23,555 bases of DNA, from contig JAEWBU010000306.1 of assembly GCA_023390985.1 (NCBI GenBank), positions 1 to 23,555 of the forward strand. Reading direction: 5' to 3'. The position numbers and the translations under genes were made by a program. Numbering within the stretch: position 1 is the first letter of the stretch; every line of letters starts with the position of its first letter. The DNA is from Pseudomonadota bacterium. GTDB taxonomy: Bacteria; Pseudomonadota; Gammaproteobacteria; Burkholderiales; Burkholderiaceae_C. This document shows, piece by piece, positions 1 to 7,232 of this stretch. The notes under the pieces are model-generated. The model was not told the DNA's origin, did no database searches, and saw only the letters and a list, made by a program, of their open reading frames with translations.

Positions 1-593
1 CCCACCACCAGAGGCACATGGCCGCCGGCGGCATCGTTCATCAGCGGCCCGCCTCCCCGATAAGGAATGTGGGTCCAGTTGAACCCGGCTCCCTTGGCCA
101 GCGAGGCGATCGCCAGATGGCCCAGGCTGCCGGTGCCGATGCTGCCGTAGCTGGAGGGCTCCTTGCTCTTGGCGGCCTGAACCAGGCTCGTGAAGCTGGC
201 GTGCGGCGAACCCTTGGTCGCGGCCAGCACCATGGGGGCGGTGCCGATCAGCGTGATGTGCTCCAGGTCCTTCAGCGTGTCGAAGCCCATGTTGGGCTTG
301 AGTCCGGGATTGACCGCGTGCGTGTCGAACACCACGCCGAAGGTGTAGCCGTCGGGCGCTGCCCGAGCCACTGCGGCGGTCCCGATGGCGCCGGAGGCGC
401 CGCCGATGTTCTCCACCACCACCGTCTGGTTCAACTGCGGCCGCAGCGCCTCGGCCAGGATGCGCGCCACCTGGTCGACCGAGCCGCCGGGCGGGAACAC
501 CGCGATGAGCCGGATCGGCTTGGACGGCCAGTCCTGGGCCAGCGCGATGCCGGTCGACAACGCGATGAGGGCACCGACGATCAGCTTCTTCAC
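1..593 (-). CDS. Bug-family (tripartite tricarboxylate transporter) solute-binding receptor, 3'-truncated by window edge
   Basis: Reading inward from 593, the frame stays open for 197 codons to the window edge, so the C-terminal part is missing. The N-terminus has a Lys-Lys start, a hydrophobic core and an A-L-A cleavage site followed by QDWPSKPIRLIAVFPPGG, the hallmark mature start of Bug/TctC receptors. Further motifs are VVENIGGASGAIG, APDGYTFG and the central YGSIGTGSLGHLA stretch. Bug proteins bind small carboxylates in the periplasm, usually for TctAB-type permeases; the ligand cannot be read from sequence. The start is GTG at 593, with CCGGAG about 9 nt upstream; the nearby ATG at about 624 is in another frame. 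No permease genes are visible, so it may be an orphan receptor, as is common in Burkholderiales. Confidence 0.9.
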   Translation of the reverse strand, partial: MKKLIVGALIALSTGIALAQDWPSKPIRLIAVFPPGGSVDQVARILAEALRPQLNQTVVVENIGGASGAIGTAAVARAAPDGYTFGVVFDTHAVNPGLKPNMGFDTLKDLEHITLIGTAPMVLAATKGSPHASFTSLVQAAKSKEPSSYGSIGTGSLGHLAIASLAKGAGFNWTHIPYRGGGPLMNDAAGGHVPLVV

Positions 594-689
594 GATGTGG
601 ACTCCGGTGGCGAGGAGTTAGCATGCTAGAAGCACTGCGTGCGTCGAAATACCCCTGCTTACCCTGAGCCTTGGGACGCTCTCCGAACG

Positions 690-1082
690 TCAGCGAGGCG
701 AGTACACGCGGTCGGCCTGGAGTTGGCGGATGCGCCGTTCCACGTAGTAGCCGCCGTACTCGGTGTAGCGCAGGAAAGGCAGATGGCAACTCACGCACGC
801 CCAGACCTCGCAACGGTTGTAGGGGTGGTGCGCCAGCGAGATGGGCGCCAGAGGGGACCAGCGGTCAACGCCGACCGGGCGCGGTGCTTCTTCCAGCGTC
901 GGCTCGTCGTCCTCCGGCAGCCATAAGGCACCGATCGGTTGCAGCGATGCCTCGTCGCCAGTGGCGGGAAACGGCTCCCAGCCCGGGCTGGTGAACGGCC
1001 TGCAGCTGGCGCACGGGGTGCCGCCACCGTGCCGGCGCGCAAGTGCTTCGACGGCCGCAGGACTCAATCGTGGCAGGGTCAT
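690..1082 (-). CDS. conserved-type hypothetical protein with two Cys-x-x-Cys pairs (possible zinc ribbon)
   Basis: A 130-residue soluble protein starting MTLPRLSPAAVEALARRHGG. It carries one CxxC pair near residues 24-27 and a second at 96-99, with an extra Cys near 91, an arrangement that could form a zinc ribbon. The C-terminal third is rich in aromatic and arginine residues. I chose the ATG at 1082 because the segment upstream of it in the same frame is Arg-rich and looks non-coding; the ribosome site there is weak (GGAAC close to the start). I do not recognise a named family. It lies on the same strand as the neighbouring small gene and outer-membrane protein but about 100 nt away, so operon membership is uncertain. 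Confidence 0.6.
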   Translation of the reverse strand: MTLPRLSPAAVEALARRHGGGTPCASCRPFTSPGWEPFPATGDEASLQPIGALWLPEDDEPTLEEAPRPVGVDRWSPLAPISLAHHPYNRCEVWACVSCHLPFLRYTEYGGYYVERRIRQLQADRVYSPR

Positions 1083-1184
1083 CGTTCCATTTTGCCGGGG
1101 CCGGCCGTCTCTCGTGCTCCGTGGACGACGAGCAGCGTGGCGCCCTGCGCTCAGGATCGACACCCTCGGCGAGGGTCGCCCAGC

Positions 1185-1409
1185 TCAGGAGCGCACGCCG
1201 TCGCCTGGCACTCCGACGCCCGCCACCACCGGCGCGAGTGGCGCGCCGTCCGCCCCGACGAGGTCGACGCCCACGCCGGGCCGCGCCGTGTCGATGTCGT
1301 CGAAGCGGCTCGTTGTCGGCGATCTCATGGACGGCGCGCGTTTGGCGGCAAGCGATTGCTGCAGCGCGAAGCCCGCGGCGACGCCTGCCAGAAAGGTGAA
1401 CAGTCTCAA
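1185..1409 (-). CDS. small hypothetical protein with N-terminal hydrophobic segment, TTG start
   Basis: A 74-residue frame beginning MRLFTFLAGVAAGFALQQSL, a single hydrophobic helix that could be a signal anchor, followed by a basic patch and a Gly/Val/Pro-rich tail. The start codon is TTG at 1409, supported by AGGAG six bases upstream in the correct phase. No family was recognised. The hydrophobic N-terminus plus a good Shine-Dalgarno argue for a real gene; the low-complexity tail and small size argue for caution. It lies between the Cys-pair protein and the outer-membrane barrel gene on the same strand. Confidence 0.45.
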   Translation of the reverse strand: MRLFTFLAGVAAGFALQQSLAAKRAPSMRSPTTSRFDDIDTARPGVGVDLVGADGAPLAPVVAGVGVPGDGVRS

Positions 1410-1534
1410 TTGCAGCTCCTGGTGACGGCGCCATGTGGCCGCCCTGGAGCAGCACTGTGTATGAGACGCGGACGGGCGCTTGTAGGAAAAGGTGGTTTCG
1501 GAATACCGCGGAACGTCCCATCGGGCTCCGCCCT

Positions 1535-2341
1535 TCAGAACCGCCTGCTGACTCCCACGGAGAGCAGCCGGCGCGCAAAGGTATCGCCGGCGACGCGCCC
1601 GCCGAAGCTGACATCCAGCTGCGTGTCCCGGCTGACGAGGTAAGTCGCTCCGAAATCGACGATCGCGCCTGTCTTTCCGTGCCTTCGCTCCCTGAACTGG
1701 ACGCCCGAGTCGATGAACAGCTTCACGGCTTGGCTTGCCTCGTATTCCAAGGTACCGGCGAGCAACCCGGTCGTGTAACGCTGCTGGTCGTCATCCTCGT
1801 AGGCGCCGATGCCGATGTTGGGATTGAAGCTCCATCGGGGCGCGACTTCCCAATCGGCCACCAGACGGATGTCCCCGGTCGCGTGGGCGCTCTTGAAATC
1901 TCCGGTGCCGGACCGCGGGAAGAAGCGTGCGATGACGGCCGTTGGCGCCTGGGCTCCTCCCACGGTCTCTGCCAAGCGGGCTTTCAATCCGATCGACGTC
2001 GGGGCCATTCCCTCGCTGCGCTCGTCCGGGCCGGTGGGTTGGCTCACCTTTTCGCGCGTGTACGTGTCCCCTTCGATCCTCAGTTCGACCTTCTCGCCGG
2101 CGCCGAATCTGAACAAGGCCGGGACAAGGAGGGTCCGGGTTCGTCGGCCACCGTCATTCCGCGCCTCGTGCTGGACGCCCAGTTCGATCTGGGCCCGCCC
2201 CCTGCCGACGACACCGCTGCTCTCCGCGATACCGGGGCGGTCAGGGCTGATCTCGTCGTCTTCGGCTGCGACTGCCGCCGGGCCGGCAGTCAGCATCCAG
2301 GTACCGACAGCCATGCTGGCGAGCAGTGAAGCAAGTTTCAT
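1535..2341 (-). CDS. outer-membrane beta-barrel protein, phenol-degradation MetA-like family
   Basis: A 268-residue protein with a signal peptide (MKLASLLASMAVG, ending around AAVAAEDD). The mature part opens with EDDEISPDRPGIAESSGVVGRGRAQIELG, typical of the putative MetA-pathway porin-like family (Phenol_MetA_deg). It continues with alternating amphipathic strands (WSFNPNIGIGAYED, VKLFIDSGVQF, TQLDVSFGGRV) and ends in an aromatic C-terminal residue (SVGVSRRF), the outer-membrane assembly signal. I chose ATG 2341 because GGGAGA lies about 7 nt upstream and the signal peptide starts there; a longer frame back to 2545 lacks signal-peptide logic. The substrate is unknown. The family name reflects one pathway context and does not prove phenol transport. 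Confidence 0.82.
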   Translation of the reverse strand: MKLASLLASMAVGTWMLTAGPAAVAAEDDEISPDRPGIAESSGVVGRGRAQIELGVQHEARNDGGRRTRTLLVPALFRFGAGEKVELRIEGDTYTREKVSQPTGPDERSEGMAPTSIGLKARLAETVGGAQAPTAVIARFFPRSGTGDFKSAHATGDIRLVADWEVAPRWSFNPNIGIGAYEDDDQQRYTTGLLAGTLEYEASQAVKLFIDSGVQFRERRHGKTGAIVDFGATYLVSRDTQLDVSFGGRVAGDTFARRLLSVGVSRRF

Positions 2342-2854
2342 CTCGGTCTCCCTTGGGGTGCAGCATTGTTTTTCTGCTGAGCTGCGTCGCCGGTCCCGTT
2401 CGGATCGCCCGTGGACGTCGCGCTGGATGGCAAGCGTACCCCGAACGGCAGCAACGCACGAAGCCCGCCGGGAGCTACTCATTCCACGGGTCGAAGCGAC
2501 GCTTCGCTCTCCGGTCGAGCTGGCGCGCCGGGCAGGAGCTGCCATGCGACCGACCGCTCATTCGTCGCCCAGTCCGGAACGGGTTGGAGTCCGCCCGAGC
2601 CAGCGGGTGAAGCGCGGTCGAACAGGTTGAGGTTCAGCTTCACGTGAGCGCCGGCTTCTGCGCTTGCGCGATGTCCTTCTGGCACCGTTCCGACTTCAAC
2701 CGCCAGGACCGGGCCCGGCCAAAGCGACACCGCCGGCGGAAACGGCTGAGTCGCAGCCCACTGACGCTCAGCGGCGGCGGGGGCCGATGGGCCCATCGGG
2801 GCCTGCGCGACAACAATGGGATCGAAGCCTCTCAAACCCGACCAGGAGAACGCG
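2342..2854. other. 513-bp stretch with no supported gene
   Basis: This lies between the divergent barrel gene and the small acidic protein gene and should hold both promoters. Open frames exist on both strands, including a long minus-strand frame running from about 3402 to 2479, but none has a ribosome site, a recognisable domain or natural-looking composition. I found no convincing -35/-10 pair or RNA fold by eye. Confidence 0.5.
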
Positions 2855-3040
2855 ATGCCGAACGATCCCAAGCAGCAGCCCGCTCCGGATGCCCAGGCCC
2901 CCACCGGCGCCGAGCACGAGGACGAGCCGATCCCCTCCGCTTCCGACGACAAGGTCATCGAGGAGACGGCGCGGCTGGCCCGTGAAGGCCGCAGGCAGCT
3001 GGAGTCGGACCCGCGGGAACCCAAGCCGGCGTCGGAGTGA
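2855..3040 (+). CDS. small acidic, Pro/Glu-rich hypothetical protein
   Basis: A 61-residue, highly charged and probably disordered protein starting MPNDPKQQPAPDAQAPTGAE. Its second half (DDKVIEETARLAREGRRQLE) could form one amphipathic helix. The ATG at 2855 is preceded by AGGAG with a 6-nt gap, the main evidence that it is translated. There is no signal peptide, membrane segment or recognised domain. Small hydrophilic proteins of this type are common in Burkholderiales genomes, but I cannot assign a function. It reads toward the PHA-system-like gene downstream, about 75 nt away. Confidence 0.6.
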   Translation: MPNDPKQQPAPDAQAPTGAEHEDEPIPSASDDKVIEETARLAREGRRQLESDPREPKPASE

Positions 3041-3114
3041 CCTCCCGGCTGGTGTTGCGCAAGGCGCTGCTCGCGCGCCTCTTCAAGCCGGAGCGATCGT
3101 GAGAAGGTCGCCGC

Positions 3115-3417
3115 GTGGGGGCGCGACAGCCCTCGCACCTGCGCCGCCGCCTGTCCACGGTGGCGCCGTCGACGGCGCGGTGCCTGCAGCTTGGCCGGGG
3201 TGCGCGAGGCGCCCCGGCGGCCGGCACGTGCAGCGAACGATGGGACGAGGACCGCCTCATCTTCGAAGTCGGCGCCATGGGGCAGACCATCTCCGGTGTC
3301 GTCGATGTTCTGGATGACGCCGTGAAGATGCAGATCGAGCTGCCGGGCATGCTCGGATTGATAGCTGGCGCTCTGAAGAACAGGCTCCAGCGCGCAGGGC
3401 AACTGTTGCTCAAGTAG
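3115..3417 (+). CDS. polyhydroxyalkanoic-acid-system-like protein (PHA_gran_rgn type), N-terminus not conserved
   Basis: The C-terminal about 60 residues (from ERWDEDRLIFEVGAMGQTIS onward) resemble the PHA granule-region family: a WxxDRLxFE strand, a turn with GxMGQTISGVVDVLDD, then VKMQIELPGMLGLIAGALKNRL and a final helix. Family proteins are about 90-100 residues and are linked to polyhydroxyalkanoate granule loci. The expected N-terminal part (a strand followed by an LxxAR-type helix) is absent: residues 1-40 are Arg/Ala/Gly-rich, and neither other frame supplies it. The start used is GTG at 3115 with AGAAGG seven bases upstream. It may be a decayed copy or a divergent member. No other PHA gene is in the window. 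Confidence 0.45.
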   Translation: MGARQPSHLRRRLSTVAPSTARCLQLGRGARGAPAAGTCSERWDEDRLIFEVGAMGQTISGVVDVLDDAVKMQIELPGMLGLIAGALKNRLQRAGQLLLK

Positions 3418-3524
3418 CAGTTCATGCCCCAGGTCGACCGACTTCTATCGACTTGCGCTTCGCTAGGAGTTGCGACCGCTGCCCTGCGGCTTGCAGCAGC
3501 AGGGCGTGCAGTCGCGGACCCAAG

Positions 3525-3764
3525 TCACTGGTGTGCCCAAGGAGGGCGGATCGCCACGCGGCGCCGTGTGCGCTGAGCGGAGCCATTTCCTTCGGCCCAC
3601 AACGAGTCGAATTCCGACGATCCCAGGCCTAGGTCGCGCAGTGTCGCGCTGTCGAGCGCGTTGAATTCACGGCGTGCCACGGCTCGGCCCCGTGCGTCCC
3701 TCAACCACGCACCCGCCCAATCCAGAAGCTGGCGCACAGTCGCCAGCAAGAGAAGACTCGTCAT
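3525..3764 (-). CDS. DUF1127 family small protein
   Basis: A 79-residue protein starting MTSLLLLATVRQLLDWAGAW. The middle holds the DUF1127 signature: an Arg-rich helix (RDARGRAVARREFNAL), then D-SATLRDLGLGSSEFDSLW, matching the usual L-x-x-L-D-x-x-x-L-R-D-[IL]-G-[IL] pattern. In alphaproteobacteria related proteins affect phosphate/carbon metabolism and RNA turnover; a role here is unknown. ATG 3764 is preceded by a perfect AAGGAG with a 6-nt gap. The reading frame continues upstream to 4010 but without domain logic. The C-terminus is extended by about 20 basic residues relative to typical members. Confidence 0.75.
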   Translation of the reverse strand: MTSLLLLATVRQLLDWAGAWLRDARGRAVARREFNALDSATLRDLGLGSSEFDSLWAEGNGSAQRTRRRVAIRPPWAHQ

Positions 3765-4130
3765 GACGCACTCCTTGCATTCGGCCTGAATGGCCGTCCG
3801 GGAAGAATGGAATGCGTCGGTAACCACGAGGCACCAGCCGCTGCACGGCGAGTAGCGTTTTTGTATCCGCGCCTGAAACATCGGCCGGCTTGACCGACGG
3901 TCGCTCTCACGGGAGCTGGCGGGACGCAGGCAACGAGGCGCCGAGTTGCATCTGGACAGCAACCAAATCAGCCGAGCGTCCGCCCGCCAGGCGGACAGAT
4001 CCATCGGCAAGTGAGTTCATCGCCTCACGCTGAATGGGCATGCCTGCTTCCGGCCAGGAGCAGGCGTTTGACTGCAACCCGTCGGCCGTGGCCTGCGTGC
4101 TACCCTGAGCCCGCAGACAGGACGGTCAAC
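3765..4130. other. intergenic stretch upstream of the DUF1127 gene
   Basis: No supported gene. It holds the presumed promoter region of the minus-strand DUF1127 gene and, near 4046-4085, one copy of the dispersed GCTTCYGGCC repeat. Confidence 0.45.
4046..4085 (-). repeat. dispersed intergenic repeat, copy a (inverted relative to the others)
   Basis: The plus strand reads CCTGCTTCCGGCCAGGAGCA and later TGCAACCC. The other three copies show the same GCTTCYGGCC core and a downstream ACCCC-type block on the minus strand, so this copy is inverted. It is the most degenerate of the four. Confidence 0.35.
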
Positions 4131-4250
4131 GTGGGAAGAATCGTCTTCGACACCGAATTCACAGGGCTGTCGCCCCATGCCCGGAACGAGAGCGGCCCGC
4201 CGGAGTGGACGCCCAGCCTCTGGTCGATGGGAAGCTGCCCGGCGCGATGA
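4131..4250 (+). pseudogene. N-terminal remnant of a DnaQ-like 3'-5' exonuclease
   Basis: The frame from GTG 4131 gives VGRIVFDTEFTGLSPHA, the ExoI strand of DEDD-superfamily 3'-5' exonucleases (first catalytic Asp and Glu in D-T-E), with AGGA eight bases upstream. After about 17 residues the similarity stops and the frame ends at 4250 after an unrelated tail, so the ExoII/ExoIII motifs are gone. I read it as the stub of a deleted gene. It could instead be a chance match, because the recognisable part is short. Confidence 0.4.
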
Positions 4251-4294
4251 GGTAGACCAAGGAGCCCGCGATCGGAACCTTCTCCCCCCGCTCC

Positions 4295-5275
4295 GTGGCG
4301 CTCGCGGCCGCCTGTGCCGCACTGCTGCTCGTGCTCTGGCTGCACCTGCTGCCCGCGCTGCTGGCCGGCGCGGCCGCCTACGCCGTGTACCGGCGCATCC
4401 GCGCGGCGGTCCAGATGCCGCACTCGCCGCGGCTGTCGGCCACGCTCGCGGTATTGCTGACCTTGCTGGTCGCGGTGGTCGCCATCGCCGGTGCCGCGGA
4501 AGCCGTGCACGCCGTCTGGAGGCCGAGCGGCGGCCTCGCCGGCCTGCTGCAGTTCCTGGCCGACGCCATCGACGGCCTGCGTGCCGCGCTGCCGCCTTCG
4601 ATGGCGCAGCACCTGCCCGAGTCGGCGGCGGAGTTGCAGGACATGGTGTCGCAATGGCTGCGGGCCAACGCGCACCGCGTGCAGCGCTGGAGCCGCGACG
4701 CGCTGGAGTTCGCAGCGCAGGTGTTCGTCGGGACGGCCGTCGGCCTGCTCTTCGCCGTGCAGCGCCCGCTTTCCCATGCGCTGCCGGAAGCCGCCGGCGT
4801 GGCGCACGCGCTGCGCCGCTTTGTCGACGCCTTCGCCAACGTCGTCGCGGCGCAGTTGCGCATCGCGGTGGTCAACACCGTGCTGACTGCCGTCTACCTG
4901 TTGGGCATCCTGCCGCTCGCGGGCGTGCACCTGCCGTCGTCGCGGACGCTGGTGGTGCTGACGCTCCTCATGGGCATGGTGCCCCTGGTCGGCAACCTGA
5001 TCTCCAACGCGGCGATCCTGCTGGTGGCGCTGACGGTGTCGCCCGGCGTGGCGATCGCTTCACTGGTGTACCTGGTCGCGATCCACAAGCTCGAGTACCT
5101 GCTGAACGCGCACTTCATCGGCCAGCGCACGCGCGTGCCCGCCGGCATCCTGCTGTCGTCGATGCTGGTGCTGCAGGCGGCGTTCGGGCCGGCCGGCCTG
5201 CTGGCCGCGCCCATCTACGCGGCCTGGCTGTTCGGCGAACTGGCCGGGCCGCGCGCCAACGACGGCCCGGCCTGA
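4295..5275 (+). CDS. AI-2E family transporter (PerM/UPF0118-like permease)
   Basis: About 326 residues, mostly hydrophobic: two N-terminal membrane helices (ALAAACAALLLVLWLHLLPA; LSATLAVLLTLLVAVVAIAG), a soluble amphipathic middle (about residues 85-145) and several C-terminal helices. The family motifs are in the C-terminal half: a loop after LPLAGVHLPSSRTLVVL, MGMVPLVGNLISNAAI, the HKLEYLLNAHFIG segment corresponding to the E-Y-x-L signature, and FGPAGLLAAPIYA. Members are oligomeric inner-membrane permeases linked to AI-2 export or ion/proton exchange; the substrate here is unknown. The first standard start is GTG 4295, but a perfect AAGGAG sits at 4259-4264 ahead of an in-frame ATC at 4271, so the true N-terminus may be eight codons longer. 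It converges on the next gene with a 6-nt gap. Confidence 0.85.
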   Translation: MALAAACAALLLVLWLHLLPALLAGAAAYAVYRRIRAAVQMPHSPRLSATLAVLLTLLVAVVAIAGAAEAVHAVWRPSGGLAGLLQFLADAIDGLRAALPPSMAQHLPESAAELQDMVSQWLRANAHRVQRWSRDALEFAAQVFVGTAVGLLFAVQRPLSHALPEAAGVAHALRRFVDAFANVVAAQLRIAVVNTVLTAVYLLGILPLAGVHLPSSRTLVVLTLLMGMVPLVGNLISNAAILLVALTVSPGVAIASLVYLVAIHKLEYLLNAHFIGQRTRVPAGILLSSMLVLQAAFGPAGLLAAPIYAAWLFGELAGPRANDGPA

Positions 5276-5281
5276 CCGCGA

Positions 5282-5527
5282 TCAGGAGCCTTGCCGGCCC
5301 TGCTGGCTTTGCGCCTGCTGCGCGTTCTGCTGCTGTTGCTTCTTGACCGCGCGATGGTGGCCGACGGCGCACCCGGCCGCGGCGCCGACCGCGCCGTGCT
5401 TGCCCGCGACGTGGCCCGCCGCGCCACCGACCGCGGCGCCCTTCAGGCAGCCCTTGGCCGACGCGAGCGGAGTGGCCAGTGCCAGGCAGGCGGCGAGAGC
5501 GGGAACAGCGATCGCCGAGGCTTTCAT
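5282..5527 (-). CDS. secreted small glycine-rich (glycine-zipper-like) protein
   Basis: An 81-residue protein with a clear signal peptide (MKASAIAVPALAACLALATP, cleavage after ASA). The mature part has the small-residue pattern GAAVGGAAGHVAGKHGAVGA, like glycine-zipper proteins, then a basic linker and a Gln/Asn-rich tail. Two Cys residues (in KGCLKG and AAGCAVG) could form a disulfide in the periplasm. ATG 5527 has AAGGAG with a 6-nt gap. Such proteins are usually envelope-associated; the function is unknown. The His residues (H in GHVAGKHG and GHHRAVKK) might bind metal, but this is speculative. Confidence 0.75.
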   Translation of the reverse strand: MKASAIAVPALAACLALATPLASAKGCLKGAAVGGAAGHVAGKHGAVGAAAGCAVGHHRAVKKQQQQNAQQAQSQQGRQGS

Positions 5528-5862
5528 GGGAATCTCCTTGGGAAGTTGGAATGCGTTCAAGGTAGCGCTCGCCTGCCGCCTGGCGGGCCGGAGCGGGCCG
5601 AAGCCGCTGGTAGGAAGGGAGGTTGCTGCTTGACAGTGACGCCCCACGAGCGCTGACGGGGGGCTGACCGGCTCGGCCGCAGCGCCGTACCTGCCGCAGC
5701 ATCGATACGGGGGCCGCGACTCCCCGCCCATCTGCAGTGAGCGCTGCAAACGGCAACGCCTGCGATCGAGTGGGGTCGGACCAGTCGGAGGGCAGGCGCG
5801 GCTGGAGGCACGGCAGGTTCCGGCCAGAAGCAGCCATCTGGCATCGTGCATCCCCTCCGGTG
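5528..5862. other. 335-bp gap between the secreted small protein and the MFS gene
   Basis: No supported gene. It should contain the promoter of the minus-strand small secreted protein gene. Its right end holds one copy of the dispersed GCTTCYGGCC repeat and a CGAGTGGGGT block. No clear terminator with a T-run was seen. Confidence 0.5.
5764..5846 (-). repeat. dispersed intergenic repeat, copy b
   Basis: The plus strand has CGAGTGGGGTCGGACC near 5766, then CTGGAGGCACGGCAGGTTCC and GGCCAGAAGCAGCCATCT. The minus strand therefore reads ATGGCTGCTTCTGGCCGGAA, then CCTGCCGTGCCTCCAG and ACCCCACTCG. The blocks match copies c and d in order and spacing class. Confidence 0.45.
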
Positions 5863-7179
5863 TCATTGCGGGCTCGACCCGCAATCCACACAGCCCCTGC
5901 CCGCCACCGCCTCATCCACCCCACGAATCGGCGTCCCCACCCAGGCCAGCACCGCCGCCGACACCAGCAGCAACCCCGACCCCGCGAACAACTGAGGCAG
6001 CGATACCACCCGCAGCAGCCACCCCGCAGCCGCCGATGCCACGGGCACGAGCCCCATGAAGATGAACATGAACAGGCTCATCGACCGCCCCAGCATCGCC
6101 GGCGGCACCCGCGTCTGCACCCAGGTGAACACGGCCACCTGCATGAAGCCGCCGAGCACGCCCACCACCGCCATCAGCGCGGCGCCTTGCCAGGCGGCGG
6201 CGATTCCGCCCATGGGCACGAACAGCAGCCCGATGGCGATGTCCGCGAGCAGCACGCTCGTGCCCAGCGTGCCGATGCGCAGTCCCGGCCGCAGGCCCGA
6301 CATCACCATGCCCAGCAAGGTGCCGGCGCCGTGCGCGCCCAGCATCACCCCGAGAGCCGAGGCGCCCAGCCCGGGCCGGCTTTCCGCCAGCACCGGCAGC
6401 GCGATGTGCAGCGGACCCAGCACCAGCACGGCGACCGCGCCCCAATAGAGATAGAGGGTGCGCAGCTGCGCATCGCCCCAGACGTGTCGCACGCCGCCGG
6501 CGACGGAGGCCCAGATCGGCGCGTGCCGCGCGGGGTCCGCCGGAAGGGCGCGCATCCTCACCTGGGTGAGCGTCCAGGCGGAGAGCGCGAAGCTGAAGGC
6601 GTCGAGCGCGAAGGCCACCGCGAGGCCGCCTGCGTCCTGCACGCCGCCCGAGCCGTCGCCGAACAGCGCGATCAACACGCCCGCCGCGAGCGGCCCGACG
6701 AACATGCTCAGTTGGCGCAGTCCCATCATCACGCCGTTGGCGGCGCCCAGCTGCGCGGGCGGCAAGGCGTGCGGCAGGATCGACGTGCCGGACGGGATGC
6801 TGAAGGCGCTGCTGATGCCCAGCGCCAGCGACAACGCGTAGATCACGGGCAGCGTCAGGACGCCTTGCCACACGCCCAGCGCCAGCAGCGAGAGCAGCAC
6901 GGTGTTGACGTGCTTGGTGAGCATCAGCACGCGCTGCGGCGAGAAGCGGTCGACCACCGCGCCGCCCACCAGGATGAAGACGGCGCGCGGGATGCCCACC
7001 AGCGCCAGCACGGTACCCAGCGCAACGGTATCGCCGGTCAGGCGCAGCACCAGCCAGGGCAGGGCGAGCAGGGTGAACTGGTCGCCCAGCAGCGAGATGG
7101 CGCTGCCGGCCATCAGCCAGCGGAAGTTTCGGTTGTTGAAGAGGGCCGCGCGGGCGGCCGGGCCTGATTTCGTTGTCAT
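5863..7179 (-). CDS. MFS transporter (MFS_3/EntS-like drug or metabolite exporter)
   Basis: 438 residues with 12 predicted membrane segments in two halves. The N-terminal soluble start (NNRNFRWLMAGSAISLLGDQ) and the motif-A-like loop GGAVVDRFSPQRVLMLTK identify the MFS_3 class, which exports drugs, siderophores or macrolide-type compounds. The central GTSILPHALPPAQLGAANGV (P-x-L-x-x-x-Q-L-x-x-A-N) is diagnostic of this class. The start is ATG 7179 with GAGGA five bases upstream. It lies 49 nt downstream of the MerR gene, and that gap holds a MerR-type promoter, so expression is probably induced by the ligand the MerR protein senses, with the pump removing it. The substrate is not deducible. 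Confidence 0.9.
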   Translation of the reverse strand: MTTKSGPAARAALFNNRNFRWLMAGSAISLLGDQFTLLALPWLVLRLTGDTVALGTVLALVGIPRAVFILVGGAVVDRFSPQRVLMLTKHVNTVLLSLLALGVWQGVLTLPVIYALSLALGISSAFSIPSGTSILPHALPPAQLGAANGVMMGLRQLSMFVGPLAAGVLIALFGDGSGGVQDAGGLAVAFALDAFSFALSAWTLTQVRMRALPADPARHAPIWASVAGGVRHVWGDAQLRTLYLYWGAVAVLVLGPLHIALPVLAESRPGLGASALGVMLGAHGAGTLLGMVMSGLRPGLRIGTLGTSVLLADIAIGLLFVPMGGIAAAWQGAALMAVVGVLGGFMQVAVFTWVQTRVPPAMLGRSMSLFMFIFMGLVPVASAAAGWLLRVVSLPQLFAGSGLLLVSAAVLAWVGTPIRGVDEAVAGRGCVDCGSSPQ

Positions 7180-7201
7180 GTCGGTCCTCGGAACGGGGCC
7201 G

Positions 7202-7232
7202 ACTGTGCGGGCTCACGCTACGTGAGGGTCAA
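7202..7232 (-). promoter_or_regulatory. MerR-type promoter/operator for the MFS exporter
   Basis: On the minus strand: -35 TTGACC (7232-7227), a 19-nt spacer with the inverted repeat CTCACG-TAG-CGTGAG (7226-7212), and a -10-like CACAGT (7207-7202). The over-long 19-bp spacer spanned by a dyad is the hallmark of MerR-activated promoters. The -35 overlaps the MerR gene's TGA (7231-7229). The predicted leader is about 15-20 nt and includes the GAGGA ribosome site. The -10 is weak (3 of 6), as expected for an activator-dependent promoter. Confidence 0.7.

Noticed and set aside
2479..3402. Minus-strand frame of about 307 codons covering the gap and two small genes
   Set aside because: No ribosome site, signal or family; it runs antisense to the small acidic protein, which has a good Shine-Dalgarno.
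3484..3512. GCCCTGC / GCAGGGC hairpin between the convergent PHA-like and DUF1127 genes, considered as bidirectional terminator
   Set aside because: The loop is long and no U-tract follows on either strand; too weak to call.
5737..7167. Long plus-strand frame opposite the MFS_3 exporter
   Set aside because: Low-complexity His/Gln/Arg sequence antisense to a clear 12-helix transporter.
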